A stretch of 64,000 nucleotides of DNA, taken from positions 806,001 to 870,000 of the forward strand of contig OZ234494.1 of the NCBI GenBank assembly GCA_965153455.1, read 5' to 3'. A program made the translations under genes and the position numbers. Below the pieces are notes generated by a model that made no database searches, was not told the origin of the DNA, and worked only from the letters and a program-made list of their open reading frames with translations. This DNA comes from Sphagnum compactum (taxonomy: Eukaryota; Bryophyta; Sphagnopsida; Sphagnales). Positions 1 through 12,600 of the stretch are shown in pieces (position 1 is the first letter of the stretch; every line of letters starts with the position of its first letter).

Positions 1-740
1 CAACAAGCTAGTCATTTATCATGCAAAGGTCTTACTTGTAGGTAATTTGCAAATATTTGAGACTCTCCTAATTTAATGATTATACAATGACTTCAACAAA
101 CTATATTGAACTTGAAAACCATGTTTAGGTAGGAATTGGGTTTGTTTTTCCTCCAAAATTTACAATGTACACACAAGTTGTCTACAAAAACAACTGCATC
201 AATTAAGTTGCAGAAAGACTTTTGAGCTGAAAAGGCTTTATCATTTTCAATGGGGTTAATATATACATCAGAATTTGATGGATCCCATAAGATCCCAGGA
301 GAGTGAAAAATGATTTTTAAAAAAAAGTCTCAAACGCCCAACTTCTCATGATTTCAATTGCATTGATGAGAAAGAAGACATATGCTGTTATGTATATATA
401 TATAAAGATATATAAAGAGAGACATAGGGAGAAGACGATTGCATTTAAATTGACTCTTTCAAATTCACCTTCATAAAAACAAAAAAAAATGAATGTAAAG
501 AAAATAAAAAAAACCCATAAGGATAACAACAATGAAATGCAAGTATGTTATATGTGGCATGTGATTGATAAAATTTTCATTACCTAGAATTAAAATAATA
601 GACTTTGTACAGTGCCATCAATTGAAGTAAAGAAAGTTATGTTTGTGCTGCATGCATACGGTCGATGTGTTTGTCTCTACTACCACAGACGACGTCTTTG
701 TCCGTCCTTCCTTGGCGTGAACTGCAAACAACAACAGCTT
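1..740. other. AT-rich intergenic DNA
   Basis: Low-complexity AT-rich sequence with a short TA-rich stretch near 392-420. The few open frames are short and resemble nothing I recognise. Base composition becomes more balanced after about 650. Confidence 0.6.
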
Positions 741-1110
741 CCACCCATCCAACAAAGACTCCGTAAACGGCGCTCTTCATGAGCGCATTCTCGATCTCTT
801 CCCATCATCATGGGGCCCATAGGATAGCCGTGCTCCACCCATCCACCAAGGACTCCTCAAACGGCGCTCTTCATGATGTGTCTCCCTTCCCATCATGGGG
901 CCGCATAGTGTACGTACGTACGTAGATGTCCGTCCTTTCTTCGCATGCATGACAACCAGTTGTTCCCATGATCAACCAAGTGCTCCTTAAACCAGGCTCT
1001 TGATCATGATGTGAATTCTCCATTCACATCACGCGGGTGGGCAGTACGTCGCTCTTATCATGATGTGCATTCTCTCTTCACATCACACGGCCGCCCCGTG
1101 CGTCACTCGA
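741..1110. repeat. Degenerate tandem repeat, unit about 95 bp
   Basis: The block starting ccacccatcc and containing aaacggcgctcttcatga occurs at 741 and again at 836. Decayed partial copies follow near 970 and 1040 (gctcttgatcatgatgtg and gctcttatcatgatgtg). The region is much richer in GC than its surroundings. No gene can be assigned; it could be promoter-proximal DNA of the island that follows. Confidence 0.55.
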
Positions 1111-2520
1111 AGCTCTTAAACTGCTTCATCGTATTGAAAGGCCATCATCCAGCCCATTTGCAACATCACACTTTCCTCATTTCCTCTTCTTCACCGTCTG
1201 CGTTTTGCATTCCAGTAGCTTGTCTATTCGTTTGTTTGTTTGCTTTCTTTGGCGTTCGTTCGTTCGTTTGCTTGTTTGCTTTAGCGAGCAGCTTGAGTAT
1301 CGAAGTCTATTACTTAGAGTATTTACCTACTTCATGTCTCTGCCGATCCTCTCAGTCATACTCGATCCGCATCTGACCGACTCGCCGGTAAAGGAATGAG
1401 AGGATTATCATCTCTGTTTCGCCTGAGGTCGGGAATAAAATTACGAGCACTATGTTGTGTTCTTGGATTGCTTGTAGTTCCATTCCCTATCTCGCGAGAA
1501 GCAGAGAGGACAATCCTGGTGGTTCATAGCTGCAAGGTTGCCTCTTTGTTCGAGGTCGGGTAGCACGCGGATCAACTCATGTTTCAGGAATTTCGCATCT
1601 TCCTCCATGCTTGATCGATGAGGGCGCTCTAACGTGCATATGGTTTGCAAGGTATTACATATACTTTCTTTTAACTTCCCGTGAACCAGAATGTCTTAAG
1701 CTTGTTGCAGCGTGACTGTTGCTAGCTGTGCATGCTGAGGAGCCTCATGCACAGAAATTGCCTTGTTACTTTTTATAAGACTATATATCGCTGGTTGAGA
1801 AAGGATCTGCTATAAGACAATGCATTGTGCGGGATCAACTCTGGGGGGCCAGGTCTTTATTTTTGTAATCGTGGATATGTTCTCCTTGCTGTTGAGATCT
1901 TTTTGGTGTCTGTATACTAATGAGGGAAATTTGCAGTTACCTTGTACGTTTCCTGCGTCTTGGAGTTTGGAGTGTTCAATAGTGAAATATGGTATGTGCT
2001 TCGACTAGCGATCTGTGTGTTATGATCTGGGTTGGTTCTGATTTCATGGCACCTGACAGACGATAGACGAGGCGGAAATGGGGGTTTTGGGTGCAGGGGT
2101 GCGGAATCAATGCTTGAACTATGTCTCTTTTTTGAATCAGAAGCAAGACGTGCTGGCGGTTGGAATGCCCTTACATATCTTGGCTAAAAAAATTCCTCCA
2201 TCTTGTGGACAGCACCAGTAGTATGGATATAGCTTCAATACATTATAAGCAGTTTGGTGAGACTTGTACAATGTAAACTCATCATGAATGATGGACAGGA
2301 ATCTTGGTCAGCTGCATTTTGTATATAAATCTCTCTGGGACTGTCCAAGCTCATGAACAATGATAGGATTTCCATTTTTCAGCTTCTCCTTCTGGACATG
2401 TCTTTTAGTTCTGTGGCCGAGTCTTCTGTTTCAACTATGGTGCTTGTAATTGATATTCACATTTGTTTACGTATAAGATCATGAACTGATTTAGCGCCTA
2501 CCTACTTATGGTTATGTACG
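1111..2520. other. Gene-like but non-coding island
   Basis: Base composition here resembles the transcribed parts of the window (UTRs and introns), not the surrounding AT-rich DNA. No open frame exceeds about 120 codons and none matches a family I know. It could be a non-coding RNA gene, a relic of a gene, or the UTR/intron of a gene I failed to recognise. No tRNA cloverleaf or rRNA segment was seen. Confidence 0.3.
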
Positions 2521-2531
2521 CCTACCTAGTT

Positions 2532-2550
2532 TATATATATATATATATAT
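2532..2550. repeat. (TA)n microsatellite
   Basis: About nine TA dinucleotides in a row. Confidence 0.9.
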
Positions 2551-2551
2551 G

Positions 2552-5500
2552 TTTCAAAATATAATTAATATGCCATGTGACAAATTTTGATTGTGCCGCA
2601 TGTCACAATTTCGAACCATCATTAACAATCATAATGGACAATGGAGATCAATGTTTTAAAAAACAAATAATTTTTATGTCAAAAAACTTCATAATGGCAC
2701 ATGTTAAATTTTAATGGATGAATGATAATTGATGATGTTAGAATGACATCATGGGTGTAGTTATAACGGAATTGCATAGTAGTTGAAAATAAGTTCCAAG
2801 GTGTTGATAGCAATGTCACTTAACAAATTAAGCAAAAAAAATGTAAGGAGATGACAACCAATTTTCAACATTATTCACAATAGGCATATATGGGTAAGAC
2901 CTTGGATCGTTAAGTTGGTCTAATGGGCCATTTAGTGTATGCCCAAGTTTATTTTGGTTTGGCCAAGAGTGACACAAAGTGGTTGCTTTCAAAATATTTT
3001 ATTGGAATTCCTTTTGCAATCTCATCGATAATTTTGTTTTGTCCTTTATGTATCATTGGATAGTAAACCCACCTTGTCAAATAGAAAAATATTGTTGCAA
3101 TTATAATTTTCATGTTTTAGATTTGAAAGACTGTGGAGTGTTATGGTGGGTGGAAACTTTTGCTGAAATGGCATGCAAGTGCTAAAGTTTACATATTGTT
3201 ATATGCACGGCTTAAATTTTAAACTTATTGTTTATACACCTTACTGGTCAATGCATGGTTTTCTCTATGATCTAGTGATGAGGAACCTGCTCTCTCAACT
3301 CTCACTTTCTCTTTAGTTATCCATGGAGGTTTAGGGTTTATCATAGCAAAGCATGAGGTTGGCTAATGTGACCTAGGACATGAGTTTTTGATACCTAAAT
3401 ATGAATTTCATTAGCCTTCTTAAAGTTGGAGAACCCCTTTGCTTTTATTGTTGTACTATTTGTATCCAAAATCAATGATCAAGTGCAGAGGTTCGGAATC
3501 TGCTACATGAGCATGCCTATGGAACATATTAAAAAATTGTATCATTTGTCAAACCAAAGTAAAGGATGTTATTTCGTGTGAATATTCAATACAATTCATA
3601 TAACTGGTAAATCCATAAAGTCAAACTTACAACAATGCCATTTTTGTATATTTGGTTGTTTCTTGTAGGCCACACCTTGCATAGTCAATTTTTCTCAAAC
3701 CTTGAGGAAAAGATAATGTCTTTTGAACTTCATGTTGTGTGTCCTTGCAAAGCTTTGTGCAAAGGTGGGAGAAGCGGCTGCACAAGGCTTGGAGGTACAT
3801 GAGTTGCATCTAAATGGGCCTTAAATCCATAAGGTAGTGGGGTGCATTCACAGTATAATGAGCCACACCCAACTCTTTTGTTCCTTTCAAAACGACAAAG
3901 GCTTGGAATTTGAAATTGAGATGGCATGCAACCATTGCACAAAATTTATGGTTTAATCACATATTTGACTTGTACAATATATTTTTATAATAAAATTTAG
4001 TTTCTTTGAATTACAACTTATGTTTATATTTATCCAAGAGTTATTGGAAAAAAATTACAGATTCTAAATTTTGTAATTTGTTTATATATCAATTCCAATG
4101 ATGATCCAAAATCATGTAAAGTCTAATAATTATTCAATCTACATGAATATAATTTTTTTTCAAACAAATCTAGATTAATTTTGATCATTATTATGTGACT
4201 TATTTAGGACCTCATGATTGGTTACAAGTGTTTAATTAATCATTTTCACACTAAAATGTTGATATAATTGATTCATATTTTTATATGTCATTCTTGAATG
4301 TATATTACATCACACTATGTAGATTACATGAAAAACATTTAATCTTAAGTTAAATTAAAAATTGACAAATGTGTTCTTTAGTAATGGTTATACTTGCAAT
4401 GGTTCATTATATTGTAGACTTGCCTAGTGATGCCTAACATGTCTTTAACTATTGGAATTGATTGATGGGTTTTATGGATGGGGAATTGGCAAATCTGGAG
4501 GAGTTGTTACTGCTAATACATCTTTCAATGATGGGTGGGCTACAAATCGCAATTCATAAAAGGTTTGTGTTAATTATTTAAGTGTAATGAAAAGAACAAG
4601 GTGGAAGCAAGAGTGGCGGAGGCCAATGGGTTCAAGCCAAGTTTAGACGATACAGAGCTTCTTGTAAAGGGGTTTGAAAAATTGATCATCCATGTGGAGA
4701 AAGTTTGTTATTGTAAGTTGTCATTGATCCTTGAAATCTCGGGTTTTAGTTTGGGTTTCATGGTGACTAAAAGCTAGTAAGTTCCTTGTGAAGGCTAACA
4801 ATAACATAATGTATTAAATTTAGGCATATTTTTGGTCTCATTTGCCATGTGCAAATTGGTATTTCTTTGTAGAGTTTTTCATAAAAGACTTTGTTTAATT
4901 GCAAAAGGTTGGAATCATGGTGTTGGATGTTTTTTATGCAAAACATGCTTATGACGTTTCTATGTGCTGGAAATAATTGCAAAGGTTCCTAACTTTGGTA
5001 AGTTGTGTGATAATTCAACTATTTGATATAAAGGTGATAAATAACTTGACAAGTATATATATAAATGGGCTAAAATTATTAATTGTCCCATTGATTAATG
5101 AGGGATAGTTTTGGTGGGGCTCATGGCAAATTAATTTTAAAAGTATTTATTGTGGTATCTTACCCATTTGTGAACATGCATAACCAGGTACAATTTTAAT
5201 TTTTTTCCATTTTCCCATTGGCATCCAATGACCTGCTAATCATGAATGTTGCAAACATAATGTTCAAGATGTTATTCTACAAGATGCAGTGACAAATGGT
5301 GGGTGAAAATAAAGGATAGACCTACTTGCAAAGTTTGCCATAAGACATGACCACTACAAACCTTACCCTAGGAAAGGAAATGACAAAGGAAGGAAGATAA
5401 GATTAAGGATTAATTTGCTTGCAAGGAACACCGAGACCTTTCAATTTGCCACGTTTTATTCTTTAGGAAGTCTTGCACCCCAATCTTTCCTATGGTTACA

Positions 5501-7452
5501 AATGTCATGGAAAAAACTATCAACGTATGCACATATTAAGCATTAGCCAACATGGTAGTTTAATACCAACCCCATCAAAAGAGGAGAATATATTTTCTTG
5601 AACCAAAAAAGAACTGAAATCTCAAGTTCAAAATAACATCCATGTATATGTATGACAAAGGTCCCAAACCCCCAGGATAGAATACTTGCAAATCCAGACC
5701 CTATATGAAGACCCCCTTATGGTGATTGGAAGGAATAGGGGGGGGTGGGGGGTTTCAAGGAAATTGCAAGTGCTCAAATTGCATTTGTGAATGCTGAAAG
5801 ATTCAAACCCTAACATATGTGGAAGGCCTAACATCATTTAAGGCAATTTTTTTGACCCAATTCTTTGATTTTTTTTAAGAACCCTGATTAAGGATCAAAA
5901 TCAATTTTATGGTTTTTTTGAACCTTCGGTCACGAGTCACAACTAGTTTATTGATTTTGAAAACCATCAATCAAGGGCATACTATCCCTTACCTTCATTT
6001 CTTGGTTCCAAGTTCAATAAATGATAACCACCAAATGCTAAAACAAACTTTTAAAAATAATTTCATTTATTTAACCACAATATATAATATGTTTTTCTTT
6101 TTCTTTTTAATGATTTGTATTAAGGTTTTTCTTTTCAAATTTCTGAGGTAGGTGGATTAGCAATCATTAAAAATAGGATTTAACCAAATTTGGCCACAAA
6201 TTATAGAGCAAATTAGATTTTCTTTTGAAATCATGCTATATAATATTTTCAAGACATCCTAGAAATTATGTCTAAATTCTCTTAAAAATAAGGTTTTCTT
6301 CAAATTTGGGCCATTTCTTCAAAAAACCATTTGTAAGATTTGTACCCTCTTTATTTTTCTTACCAAGCAGCAAAATTTTCTAAAAAAATAATTTGTTGGT
6401 TTGTAAACAACAAGGTTTATAGGATAATTGTAAAAAATATACACAAAGATATGGGGTATATCAAGTAAGCTTATTCCTAATGATGAAAAAAAAAAAGCTT
6501 ACATGGCCAATCAAATTGTTAAAATGCAAGCCTTGAATTTTTTTTGAGTTAACTTCAGTAAGTTGGAAATTAAATGTTGTAATAACATCATGAACTTGTA
6601 TCAAAAAATTTATTCAAGGTGTTCATTATATTAACAAACAAGATTATGGCACATTGTTGTTTGTTTATTTTCCTAGTAATTGTTTTGTCAAATGCTAATT
6701 TCTACAGTTTTTCATCCTAGATTATGCAATAATGTAATCATATAATGTTTTAAACAAGTACCAACCCAATCATGGAGGTAGTCATGGAGTAGGGTTTATT
6801 AGTATTCTATGAATATGAATTCATTCACTCATTGTATTAGTTAATTTTTGTAACTATTAAAAATTTTCAAAAAGAAAAGATATTGTTTGATACACATGTT
6901 TGCACCATGCATTACACCATATACAAAAATATGTAATACTACATTACATTATCTATCATTTTGCATTTTGAATTTAATTCTTTATTAATTTAAAAAAGAT
7001 AAAATGCAAATATAATCTTCTTTTTTTTGTGAGATTCTTGAATTGACATTAAATAATTTTCAATTAATCCAGAGCTTTTTTCCCCAGTCATTGGGTTATA
7101 GTGTTTCAAATATCATTTGTTGATACCATTGTTATTATTTGTTGGCATTTTGTCATTCCTTGTCGACATTCCAATCTTTTTGTTATTTCCCATCTTTCAT
7201 CATCCTTGGTGTTATTATCATCCTTCTGTTGTTTGAATGTGTTTTTGTTACTGATTGAGCTTAGGTCATTCCCGGATCAAAACATCATGCTAATTTGAAT
7301 TTTGATTAAAGATGTTCAAATTTGAAAACGTTTGTTAATTTAACACCCCATCTTGCACTAGCAACAACTATAATGATTTAAAAGCTCAAGAAACTTTGAA
7401 AATATTAAACATGTCAAGTCTTCATTAATTTTTAAGAAGACCAAAGTTGAAA

Positions 7453-7496
<44 letters not shown>

Positions 7497-8266
7497 ATTT
7501 AAAAATAATTAAAAGGAAGAAAAAATGATTTACCCATTCCAAGGAGAAAATGGTTAAAATGGGCAAATTGAAAATGTCCAAAAGTCATGTGTGAAGATAT
7601 TAAAAAATTGTTAGATGTTGTTTCCCCTTAAATATTAATGAATATGATAATTATTCATTAATATTTATTAAATATAATTACTTTCATAAACAAAAAATTG
7701 ATAAAATATAATGTAAACATGTCAATTTTGATAAATGGTTTAATGAATATTTCATTTTCAATTTCGATTTGGATATGTTTCTAATTTTGATTAAAAGGTG
7801 TCCATTAAAATAATACAAAAGTTTTTATGATTTTAATGTTTTAATGTTTTTTACATTTTATTTAATTAATAAATTTTAATTAATGTAAATTTATTATAAT
7901 ATTAAAATTTCGATTAAAACCATTATTAAATTGAAATCACAAAAAAGACAAAGTCTTAATAGTTGTCAATAATTTGGTTTTAAAATTGTAATTATAAAGA
8001 AATTCATATTGATTTACTTGTAAATTGATTTTCAATACAAATCAAAAACTACTATCATGTGAAATCTAATGTTACCACTTGTTGAAATTATGAACATTAT
8101 ACAAATTAATCAATGTCAAATCTATTAAAGAATGTATGGATATAGAGTGTGATTTAATGGTTTAAAATACACCAAAACATGTTCTTCCTTTCATATTAAA
8201 AAAAAATGTTGAAATTTAAAGACATGTAAGACAATTTACAATCATGATATGTAAATTAAAAAATAA
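2552..8266. other. AT-rich intergenic DNA
   Basis: About 5.7 kb of AT-rich sequence without a recognisable gene. A (TA)n microsatellite lies at about 7455-7489. One plus-strand frame at 4589-4777 stays open for 62 codons with a charged, coding-like composition (reads EKNKVEARVAEANGF near its start), but it has no start codon of its own and I do not recognise it. It may be a transposon crumb. Confidence 0.5.
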
Positions 8267-8424
8267 CTAGTTTGAACCCCGTGCCTAATGCACAGGTGTG
8301 TAATTTCAACAATGTTTGGTTCATGTTTTAGTTTTTTTTTATAACTTTTATCTTCTTTTTTTTAATGTGTTTTCTGTTTTTTATTATTATTTTGTATAAT
8401 AAAAATAAAGTGTTTCTTTTTCAC
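8267..8424 (-). mobile_element. Dispersed repeat with Helitron-like 3' tip
   Basis: The sequence starting ctagtttgaacccc and containing gtgcctaatgcacagg recurs at 39063 and 39405. Homology runs to a gtgtttctttttca block. Read on minus, the end is an imperfect hairpin (CCTGTGC, loop ATTAG, GCACGGG) six bases before CTAG, followed by T, which is how Helitron 3' ends look. No helicase or second end was found, so the class is inferred and the copy is probably non-autonomous. Confidence 0.45.
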
Positions 8425-9682
8425 TTTTGTATTTTTGTTGATTTGGGTGCAAGTTTGAAGTTTGGAGAAAGAAGACACACCTCATTCTTTTTCAAGTAGG
8501 GTTTTTCTTCATTATTATAAGTTTTATTTTTTCTTATTTTCTGCTCTTTATTTGGTTTTTTTCTTCTTTTTTAATTTTTTTTCTTTTAAAATGATTTTAC
8601 CTGTACTTCCCTTTCCTTGTTTCATTTGTTTCCATTCCTTTTTCATAGTTTTTGTGTTTTTACTTTTTTTTGTTTATGTTTGTTTCATGTTTTAAATTTT
8701 TCTATTCTTATTTTGTCTATCTTCATTTTTTTTCTATTTTTATGCATTTATTTATTTATTTAGTTTCTATTTTCTTTTCCAAAAAAATCTAGTGTTTCTA
8801 ATATGTTTTATAAAAAAAAATTATTTTTGTTTGATTAGATGCAAGTTTAAAGTTTGGAAAAAGAAGACAAATCTCATTATTTTTTTTCAAGTATCGTTTT
8901 TTTCCTCTTTCTTTTGCTCTCTGTTTTGTCTCTTATTTTTTGTCATCTACTTTTAAATTTTCTTTTAAGATTATTTTATTGTATTTCCCTTTTTTGTTTC
9001 ATGTTTTAAGTGTTTACAAAAAGTTTCTAATTGTTAAAGTGTTTTTCTGTTTTTATTTGTTTTTTTAGTTTTTTCCCCTTTTAAAATATATATTTGTTCT
9101 GTTTGGATGGATGACAGACGGATGACAGGATGGATGACGGACAGATGGATGGAAAGCTTCATTTCATCCCGACGTCCTTTACTATATGTAATTAATTATG
9201 ATTCAATATTCATCTTTCAAAACATAAATGAAATTTTATTAGCAACCTATTCAGCTTCAACATGTAGTTGAATGAAAAGGTGAAACACAAATGCACTTGA
9301 ATGTGAAATGTGCATCCTCAATTTGCACCCTTTTGGTCATCTTTGGAAGGTCCTTAGTCCCAATGTTGTTTGCATCGTCCAAGTGATTTAACCTTGAAAT
9401 TTGAATGTGATCCAATGTGTGTAGCATAGCTAGGCCACATAAAACACACTAATTACTACCTCAAGTCGAACTACAATCTAAGTACATCACATTCTAGTCG
9501 ATACAATCCAACAATATTTACACTCAAAAAAGGAGATTTTCCACTTCCTTCAGGGGAGATGTTTGCTCTATTTATTCGAGTTATGGTTGGGTTTCGGGAT
9601 CAAAATCCTAAGACAAAAATCTAGACTCTCAAGTGAAAGTCTGTCTCTCTTGACTCCATCATACACACTTAGTAGATGGGAT
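8425..9682. other. T-rich intergenic DNA with an internal duplication, then URB2 3' flank
   Basis: Long T-rich tracts. A block starting tgcaagtttgaagtttgg at about 8449 recurs degenerately at about 8840 (tgcaagtttaaagtttgg), suggesting an old duplication of about 390 bp. Irregular GGATGGATGAC-like repeats lie at 9106-9151. From about 9200 the sequence is non-repetitive and probably holds the 3' UTR and flank of the minus-strand gene ending at 9683. Confidence 0.5.
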
Positions 9683-12600
9683 TTATACCTTCCCTGTGTA
9701 CTTAAAGTGCAGATCATAATCACGCCGCAATGTCATCAATGCACTCCGTCTTCCACCCTCTGCAATTTGCAAAACCCAACTGAGAAAACCTCCCACATAT
9801 AACAAGATATAAACAATGACCATCCTTTGTCTTTGGCATGCTGACAATGCAATCAATCCAATACAACACAAAATAAAGATTGAATCTCATTAGTGTTAGT
9901 CATGCAAAAAAAATGAAAAGCAGTTCCAGAAACTGCCAAATCCACACAATCTTCTGGAAAATCAACTTTCTTGCCAGTGAAATCTCCCCTGATGTCCTCC
10001 AATAGGGGCTAGCTATGAGATTCTAGAATATGACTTGGACCCATTAGAGGCATACCTCCAAAAGCCGCATGCAGTTGCTGAAGATCATTTGTGGAGCAGG
10101 CATCAAGCAGTGCATATGCACCTGGTCGTAGTGCACTATCCACTTCTCTGTCCAAATTGAAAAGAGCACATAGGGGTGAGTTATTCAACTATCACAAAGT
10201 CAATATGGTGTACTTAGTGCATAAAAAACTTCAGATGAGAATATTTGCTGGCAAATGGGAAAGAGAAGGCATCAGCAAACAGACGATATAATTCCAGACC
10301 TGTTGAGGCTGACTCCAGAAGCACCATATCCAGAAAGAACATTTAGATAGTCAGCAAGAATATGGCAGCAGTATTTCCCCATCGTCTCCTTATGCTCCCC
10401 CATCTGCAGCATCACCCAAAAAGAAGATCAAAGGACTGGCCTTTCACAAATGCAAGTCTTCAACCAATACACAAAGAGAATCCACCAAAAGAATTAAATT
10501 TCATGAATATTGAGAAATAACGAAAGCCAGTACACAGTGAGAATCAGCCAAAAGAACCATGAAAAATTACATAAGTACCAATGATTCTGAGCCCTGCAAA
10601 CAGAAACCACATCTTATTGTGACTAGTTGTAAGTGTACAGTGACATGACAATGGTTCCAAAGATGACCTCTTCGTATACTCGCCGCAACCAACTTGCACA
10701 ATGAGCAGCGCTAGCAACTGTGGAGACTGAAGGAGGAACATTCTCAAGTGAAATTGCCCAATTGGGGGCTGTTAAGCACTGTAGCAAAACCCGCGCAGAC
10801 TCTCCAAGCAAAGCCATGCTGTGTCCACATTCCCTGCTCGCCCCAGCCTTCCCATCACATGTCATCCTGCAGTTGTTACTGGCATTTGTGCAAGCATGCT
10901 AAGTCAGAAAGTACAACATTCAGAAATGTTTGATGATGAAATACTTGCCTCAGATGATGACGAAGAAGTGCACAGAGTAGCCGACAGCATGCAACATACA
11001 GTGTAATAACGTTCTCACTGAAGACTCCTGTGAATGAATCTTTTGTAACAGATCTCTGTTGTGATCCCCCTGCTTGCAAGTGCAAATTCTGCAGTGCCAT
11101 CAATTTTGCCATACCCTTTTCACAAAAGGGCCTGAAGAGTGAGGCAGGGCACTGGAGCCCAAGAGCCACATGGCAGGCCCTCATTGGGAAGATCACTGCA
11201 CGAGATGCCAGCCTTATCAGGACCTCCAAACTTTGTAGAACTACAGACACTGAATTCACCTTAGTGAAGCTCCTGCCTACTGCATCAGGTTTGTGTGTAT
11301 CTTCTTCAATGAAAAGAGAGGGTCTTTGTAAGTGCACTATCAAATTGAACAGAGCTCCAAAGAATGTTGGGCAATGGTTGGCCAACAAGTGCAATCGGGT
11401 TTTGCCTGCATAATCAAAAACCAGCCCACAATAGCAGTAAGTGCTCTCATTGTCTTGCAAAGTTGGAGGGATCTCAGACCTTGAGTTTCATATGCCCTAA
11501 AAGATTCTGAATTGCAAAAGCAAAAAAAAATGTAAAAATAGCCTACCTGAAACAGCCTGCAGGGCAATTCCCAGGCAGTCCACGCCTGCTGCAACAACAG
11601 CTCCAGCTTGTCCTGGGTGAAGGCCATCACCTGGATTGGACTTGACCCATACTCCGGCCATTGCTTTCTCAATAGACTGTAAGGCAAGTACCATATGATG
11701 CCTTGGAGCAAATCTCAATAGCCTCTCAAATGACCCACTTAGTGCAAAGGCTAAATGCTTTGAGGAACAGGTTTCTGAAGCACTTGTGTCACACCCTAGT
11801 TCCAGCATCCAGAAACTTTGAGCATGGCTGCTGTCCCAATCACCAGTTGTAATTCTTTTCTCCAGCTCAAGATCAAATTGTCGGGTGCTGCCTCTTGAAG
11901 GATTCTTGGAGTAGGACTTCACAACACCCATCAGGATCAAATGCAAGTCAACAAGCTTGAGGAAATCCAGAGGTGCAATGAATGGCCTCATACATGGCAG
12001 AAAGCTTCCAACTGAATCAACATATTTTACAACCCCTACAACCCAATTCAAGTCCATGTCATGCCCTGATTGAATCTGTTGTGCTGCTCCAGATAACAGC
12101 CAAAATGCAGCTCCCAAGTGATCATTCATGGAAGGAGGAGGAGAAGTTTTCAGGTCATCAAGTTGAGCTGATGAAGCAGAGTTTGAGAATGAAGCAAAAG
12201 GAGAAAAAAACAAGCTTCGAAGTCTGACAAGTGCTGCCATGGCAATGAATAGCTCACCAACAAGCTCTGATCTTTCCCTCATTTTTCCTTCCAGAATGCT
12301 TTGCAGTAAAGAAACCTGTGCAGAATCTGAAATTCCCCCAAAGCTTTCAATGTCCATGCCTTCCCTCTCCAAGAAATGTATATCAAATTCTGTCTGCATA
12401 GGCTCTTTTTCTTTACCCTCGTCCTCAAGAGCTTCTTCTTCATCCACCAGGTTCTCCACCATTTGTTCAACTAGCATCTCTTCATTGCTTGGTGCCTCAT
12501 CAGTACACATCAAGTGTTCACCAACAACAGCATCCTTTTGATTTACTTCTCCAAATTCTGTCTCTTCCATGTTTTTGACCACACTGAAATCAACACCCTC

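Noticed and set aside
1011-1376. 121-codon open frame on plus
   Set aside because: Composition is driven by repeats (ttcgtttgtttg, the atgatgtg blocks); no family resemblance, no splice context.
4589-4777. 62-codon coding-like frame as a gene
   Set aside because: No start codon, no recognisable domain and no neighbouring exons; noted only as a possible fragment.
9167-9185. TCCTTTACTATATG as a Helitron 5' end for the 8.27 kb element
   Set aside because: It is in the wrong orientation relative to the CTAG end at 8267 and is preceded by G instead of A.
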